Part shown: piece after piece, positions 63,422-64,000 of the stretch | How the letters are laid out: the number at the start of each line of letters is the position of its first letter | How positions within the stretch are numbered: the first letter of the stretch is position 1 | Assembly (NCBI RefSeq): GCF_002844275.1 | Contig: NZ_NXGX01000005.1 | Location: 434,001-498,000, forward strand | DNA: 64,000 bases | Reading direction: 5' to 3' | DNA from: Thalassospira lohafexi | GTDB lineage: Bacteria; Pseudomonadota; Alphaproteobacteria; Rhodospirillales; Thalassospiraceae | The notes under the pieces: generated by a model | Database searches by the model: none | The model's input: the letters and a program-made list of their open reading frames with translations, nothing else | Told to the model about the DNA's origin: nothing | Made by a program: the position numbers and the translations under genes

Positions 63422-64000
63422 TCAGACTGTATCGAATTTCAGGCAAAAATCACGGACAGGAAGTATCCGGAAATCATTCAGGTTCTCCGACAGCATGTCG
63501 TGGCTCCAGTCCCACCAGCAGATGCGCATTAAGGCATCGACAATGTCTGTGTCAAACCTTGGGCGCAGCGGCTTTGCCGGTATGCCTGTCACTATCGTAT
63601 AGGGTGCCACATCCTTGGTCACCACCGCACCTGATCCGACAACAGACCCGATCCCGACGGTGACACCACCCTGAACGATGGCGCCATGACCGATCCAGAC
63701 GTCATGTTCAAGTTTGACCCGCTTTTCACGACGCCAGTCAAAAAACGCCGGGTCATCATCGCCCAGCTCATAGGCACTGGATCGATACTGGAAATGATGC
63801 ATGGACGCCCGATCCATAGGGTGTTGCCCCGGATTGATGCGCGTATGAGCCGCTATATTGACGAATTTTCCGATGTCCGAATAGATGATTTCACTGTCAT
63901 TGACGACATAAGAATAATCACCCATCACCGTTTCGCGTATGCTGGTCCGCGGGCCAATCTCGGTCCAGGCGCCCAGTTCGCAATCAACAACAACGGCAGT
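63422..64000 (-). CDS. Phosphonate-cluster hexapeptide-repeat acetyltransferase (partial)
   Basis: An open frame enters from the right edge and stops at 63422, giving 192 residues without a visible start. The left-handed beta-helix repeats are clear: TEIGPRTSIRETVMG, IIYSDIGKFVNIAAHTRIN and HDVWIGHGAIVQGGVTVGI, with GSVVGSGAVVTKDVAPYTIV in the xenobiotic acetyltransferase style. Many C-P lyase loci carry a DapH/LpxA-like transferase of this kind, thought to acetylate an aminophosphonate or intermediate; the substrate is unproven. It lies upstream of the DUF1045 gene on the same strand, with 130 bases between them. Confidence 0.82.
   Translation of the reverse strand, partial: TAVVVDCELGAWTEIGPRTSIRETVMGDYSYVVNDSEIIYSDIGKFVNIAAHTRINPGQHPMDRASMHHFQYRSSAYELGDDDPAFFDWRREKRVKLEHDVWIGHGAIVQGGVTVGIGSVVGSGAVVTKDVAPYTIVTGIPAKPLRPRFDTDIVDALMRICWWDWSHDMLSENLNDFRILPVRDFCLKFDTV

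Overview
The window looks like chromosomal DNA of a marine alphaproteobacterium of the Rhodospirillales, most like Thalassospira. This is an inference from moderate GC content, the contiguous order mdh-sucC-sucD-sucA-sucB-lpdA, the transaldolase/DUF484/xerC neighbourhood, an RpoE-ChrR pair and a complete C-P lyase operon. I see no rRNA or tRNA genes, insertion sequences, phage genes or CRISPR arrays. Most of the window is ordinary, densely packed core genome.

Layout. 1-9.6 kb: end of a transaldolase-like gene, DUF484, xerC, a glutathione S-transferase, a small methyltransferase, a PEP-mutase-family enzyme, a glutamine synthetase paralogue followed by a short relic of a second copy, two small unknown genes, then nadA, nadC and a Nudix hydrolase. 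9.6-15.4 kb: a large MscS-type channel, a ZntB-like transporter, zapE and a 0.7 kb gene-free leader. 15.4-24.5 kb: the lower TCA cycle (malate dehydrogenase, succinyl-CoA ligase, 2-oxoglutarate dehydrogenase E1, E2 and E3). 24.5-26.7 kb: mgsA, an AEC carrier and an RluA-type pseudouridine synthase.

26.8-35.7 kb is the most interesting block. Three transcription units (DUF6134-SDR-NTF2; FAD oxidoreductase-DUF1365-Cfa-like methyltransferase-GPH transporter-DUF3833 lipoprotein; sigma factor-ChrR) are each preceded by TGATCC, exactly 18 bases, then a TA-initial -10 element. This resembles the singlet-oxygen sigma factor (RpoE-ChrR) promoters of Rhodobacter. The block therefore reads as a self-contained photo-oxidative-stress regulon for remodelling membrane fatty acids, and it includes genes of unknown function.

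35.8-55.3 kb: RlmJ, an RluE-like enzyme, a SIMPL protein, D-lyxose isomerase, a TPR membrane protein, a BaiN/HI0933 flavoprotein, a TAXI-TRAP transporter, a YcaD-like MFS carrier, malate synthase G, methionine aminopeptidase, a diguanylate cyclase, a TRIC-type channel and an AT-richer TPR-methyltransferase. 55.3-64 kb: a phosphonate utilisation locus, with phnF divergent from phnGHIJKLMN, then an opposing unit holding a 2H-phosphoesterase-like DUF1045 gene and a hexapeptide acetyltransferase that runs off the window. A sigma-70-like promoter and two overlapping inverted repeats lie between phnF and phnG.

All assignments come from reading the sequence and recalling protein families. No database search was run.
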